6,665 nt of DNA, taken from NCBI GenBank assembly GCA_905216175.1, contig CAJMSV010000090.1:1-6665 (forward strand), in the 5' to 3' direction. The DNA is from an uncultured bacterium (lineage in GTDB: Bacteria; Actinomycetota; Coriobacteriia; Coriobacteriales; Coriobacteriaceae). The first letter of the stretch is position 1. Each line of letters opens with the position of its first letter. The notes beneath the pieces are model-generated. The model saw nothing but the letters and a program-made list of their open reading frames with translations. It did no database searches and was not told where the DNA came from. The translations under genes were made by a program, and so were the position numbers. Of this stretch, positions 5,746 through 6,665 are shown in pieces.

Positions 5746-5774
5746 TCTGTTGATGAGATGCTGTGGGGGAGCAT

Positions 5775-6572
5775 ATGGGTCTTGAAGGAATCAAGCTGAT
5801 TGCATGCGATTTGGACGGCACGTTGCTGCATCCGGGGGAGCGCGAGCCGCGTTCCGAGGCCTTTGAGCTCATCGATGAGCTGCATCGTCGCGGTATCGTG
5901 TTTATGCCGGCGAGCGGCCGTCAATATGCGAGCTTGCGCTATCTGTTTGCCCCGGTGGCCGATGAGCTCGCCTATGTATGCGAAAACGGAGCCCTGGTGA
6001 TGAGCGAGGGACGTGCCGTTGTCAAGCGTTCCATGGAGCGTAGCCTTGCTATGGATATCGCGAATGCCGTGGTTGCGTATCCCCATGCCGACGTGACCCT
6101 TTCGTGTGAGGGACACCTCTACACCATGAGCGGCAACGATGCGTTCGTCGATCATTTGCGCTATGAGGTCCACTGCGATGTGGCGGTGGTCGCCCGCCCC
6201 GAGGACATCGACGAGGACGTCATTAAGATTGCCTTCCAGACGCCCGAGGTGGATCAGCCGGCGGCCCTGGAGTATTTCGAGCGCCTCTTTAGCGACCGTG
6301 TTGACGTGATGACGTCGGGAACCGAATGGACGGACTTTATCGGTTTCGGTTCGGGCAAGGGCTCCGCGCTTGCCGATTACGGTCGCGCCCTGGATATTTC
6401 GCCCGATGAGATGATGGCGTTTGGCGATAACGAAAAAGACCGCGGCATGCTCAACGTCGTGGGCCATCCTTATCTCATGGAGAGCTGCAATCCCTCTATG
6501 CGTGGCATTAACGACCGCGTTCGCTACGTGCGCACGGTCGAAGAAGAACTGCGCCGCCTGCTCGCCGAGTAG
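5775..6572 (+). CDS. Cof-type HAD-IIB family phosphatase
   Basis: This is a haloacid-dehalogenase superfamily phosphatase of the Cof/YbiV type, which removes phosphate from sugar phosphates or small cofactors; the substrate cannot be assigned from sequence. The 265-residue protein has all four motifs: nucleophile D12 and acid/base D14 in ACDLDGTLL, S47 in MPASGRQ, K195 in GSGKGSAL, and D218 and D222 in FGDNEKD. The C2B cap lies between motifs II and III, and ENGALV (about 78-83) is typical of Cof proteins. ATG 5775 gives the usual N-terminus, but its GGGGGAG purine run (5765-5771) is only three bases away. GTG 5763, which adds four residues, is an alternative. No clear promoter is visible between the terminator and the start. 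The protein is cytoplasmic. Confidence 0.92.
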   Translation: MGLEGIKLIACDLDGTLLHPGEREPRSEAFELIDELHRRGIVFMPASGRQYASLRYLFAPVADELAYVCENGALVMSEGRAVVKRSMERSLAMDIANAVVAYPHADVTLSCEGHLYTMSGNDAFVDHLRYEVHCDVAVVARPEDIDEDVIKIAFQTPEVDQPAALEYFERLFSDRVDVMTSGTEWTDFIGFGSGKGSALADYGRALDISPDEMMAFGDNEKDRGMLNVVGHPYLMESCNPSMRGINDRVRYVRTVEEELRRLLAE

Positions 6573-6578
6573 ACATTT

Positions 6579-6643
6579 GGGACATGCCTAGAAATCTATT
6601 TTTTGCTGCAAAGCGCGGAAAGGTGGATTTTAAGGCATGTCCC
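6579..6643. repeat. Long imperfect inverted repeat after the HAD gene
   Basis: GGGACATGCCT (6579-6589) pairs perfectly with AGGCATGTCCC (6633-6643). After one A/A mismatch the helix continues inward with AAATC (6592-6596) and GATTT (6626-6630), then A-T and G-U pairs to about 6604/6618. The structure spans 65 bases and starts seven bases after the HAD stop. It lacks a T-tract on the 3' side. The outer GGGACAT/ATGTCCC arms recur in the element before nrdG, which suggests a repeat family rather than a simple terminator. Confidence 0.75.
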
Positions 6644-6665
6644 GAACATCTACCGGCAGTCGGGG

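Noticed and set aside
5220..6467. 415-residue minus-strand frame opposite the UreE-like and HAD genes
   Set aside because: It spans the terminator and two genes with clear plus-strand motifs; the composition is that of an antisense frame and no domain is recognisable.
6579..6643. Standard rho-independent terminator for the HAD gene
   Set aside because: The 3' arm is followed by GAACATC with no T-tract and the loop region is long; it fits a palindromic repeat better, although it might still weakly terminate.

Overview
The window looks like chromosomal DNA of a high-GC, anaerobic gut actinobacterium of class Coriobacteriia, most likely Collinsella. This is inferred from codon use, the NrdG and folate gene types and the palindromic intergenic elements; no taxonomic marker gene is present. 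Nearly all of it is ordinary housekeeping coding sequence. No CRISPR array, rRNA, tRNA, transposase or phage gene was found.

Layout. 1-372: a rho-independent terminator of an upstream gene (18-40), then about 230 bases with no convincing gene, then a long nested inverted repeat (274-357) in the leader of the first gene. 373-954 (+): nrdG, the activase of anaerobic ribonucleotide reductase. 1021-2691 (+): a compact folate cluster of folE (GTP cyclohydrolase I), an HD-domain phosphohydrolase that starts two bases after folE ends, and folB (dihydroneopterin aldolase). The chemistry that joins FolE to FolB is removal of phosphates from dihydroneopterin triphosphate, and the HD protein sits exactly between the two genes. 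2698-4562 (-): a YgjP-type HExxH metalloprotease and an M19 zinc dipeptidase, convergent with folB and separated from each other by a strong hairpin.

4563-4682 is a divergent promoter region. 4683-5693 (+): a SlyD-type FKBP prolyl isomerase and, three bases later, a UreE-like protein that keeps the conserved GNxH histidine. There is no urease gene here, and neither protein has the histidine-rich tail usual for its family, so this is a possible stripped-down nickel-handling or folding pair. A clear terminator (5707-5745) ends that transcript. 5775-6572 (+): a Cof-type HAD phosphatase, followed by a second long imperfect inverted repeat (6579-6643) whose outer arms share GGGACAT/ATGTCCC with the element in front of nrdG.

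The items most worth following are the HD protein as a candidate for the often unassigned dephosphorylation step of folate synthesis, the SlyD/UreE-like pair, and the palindromic elements that may form a genome-wide repeat family. I see no clear evidence of a wholly new multi-gene system.
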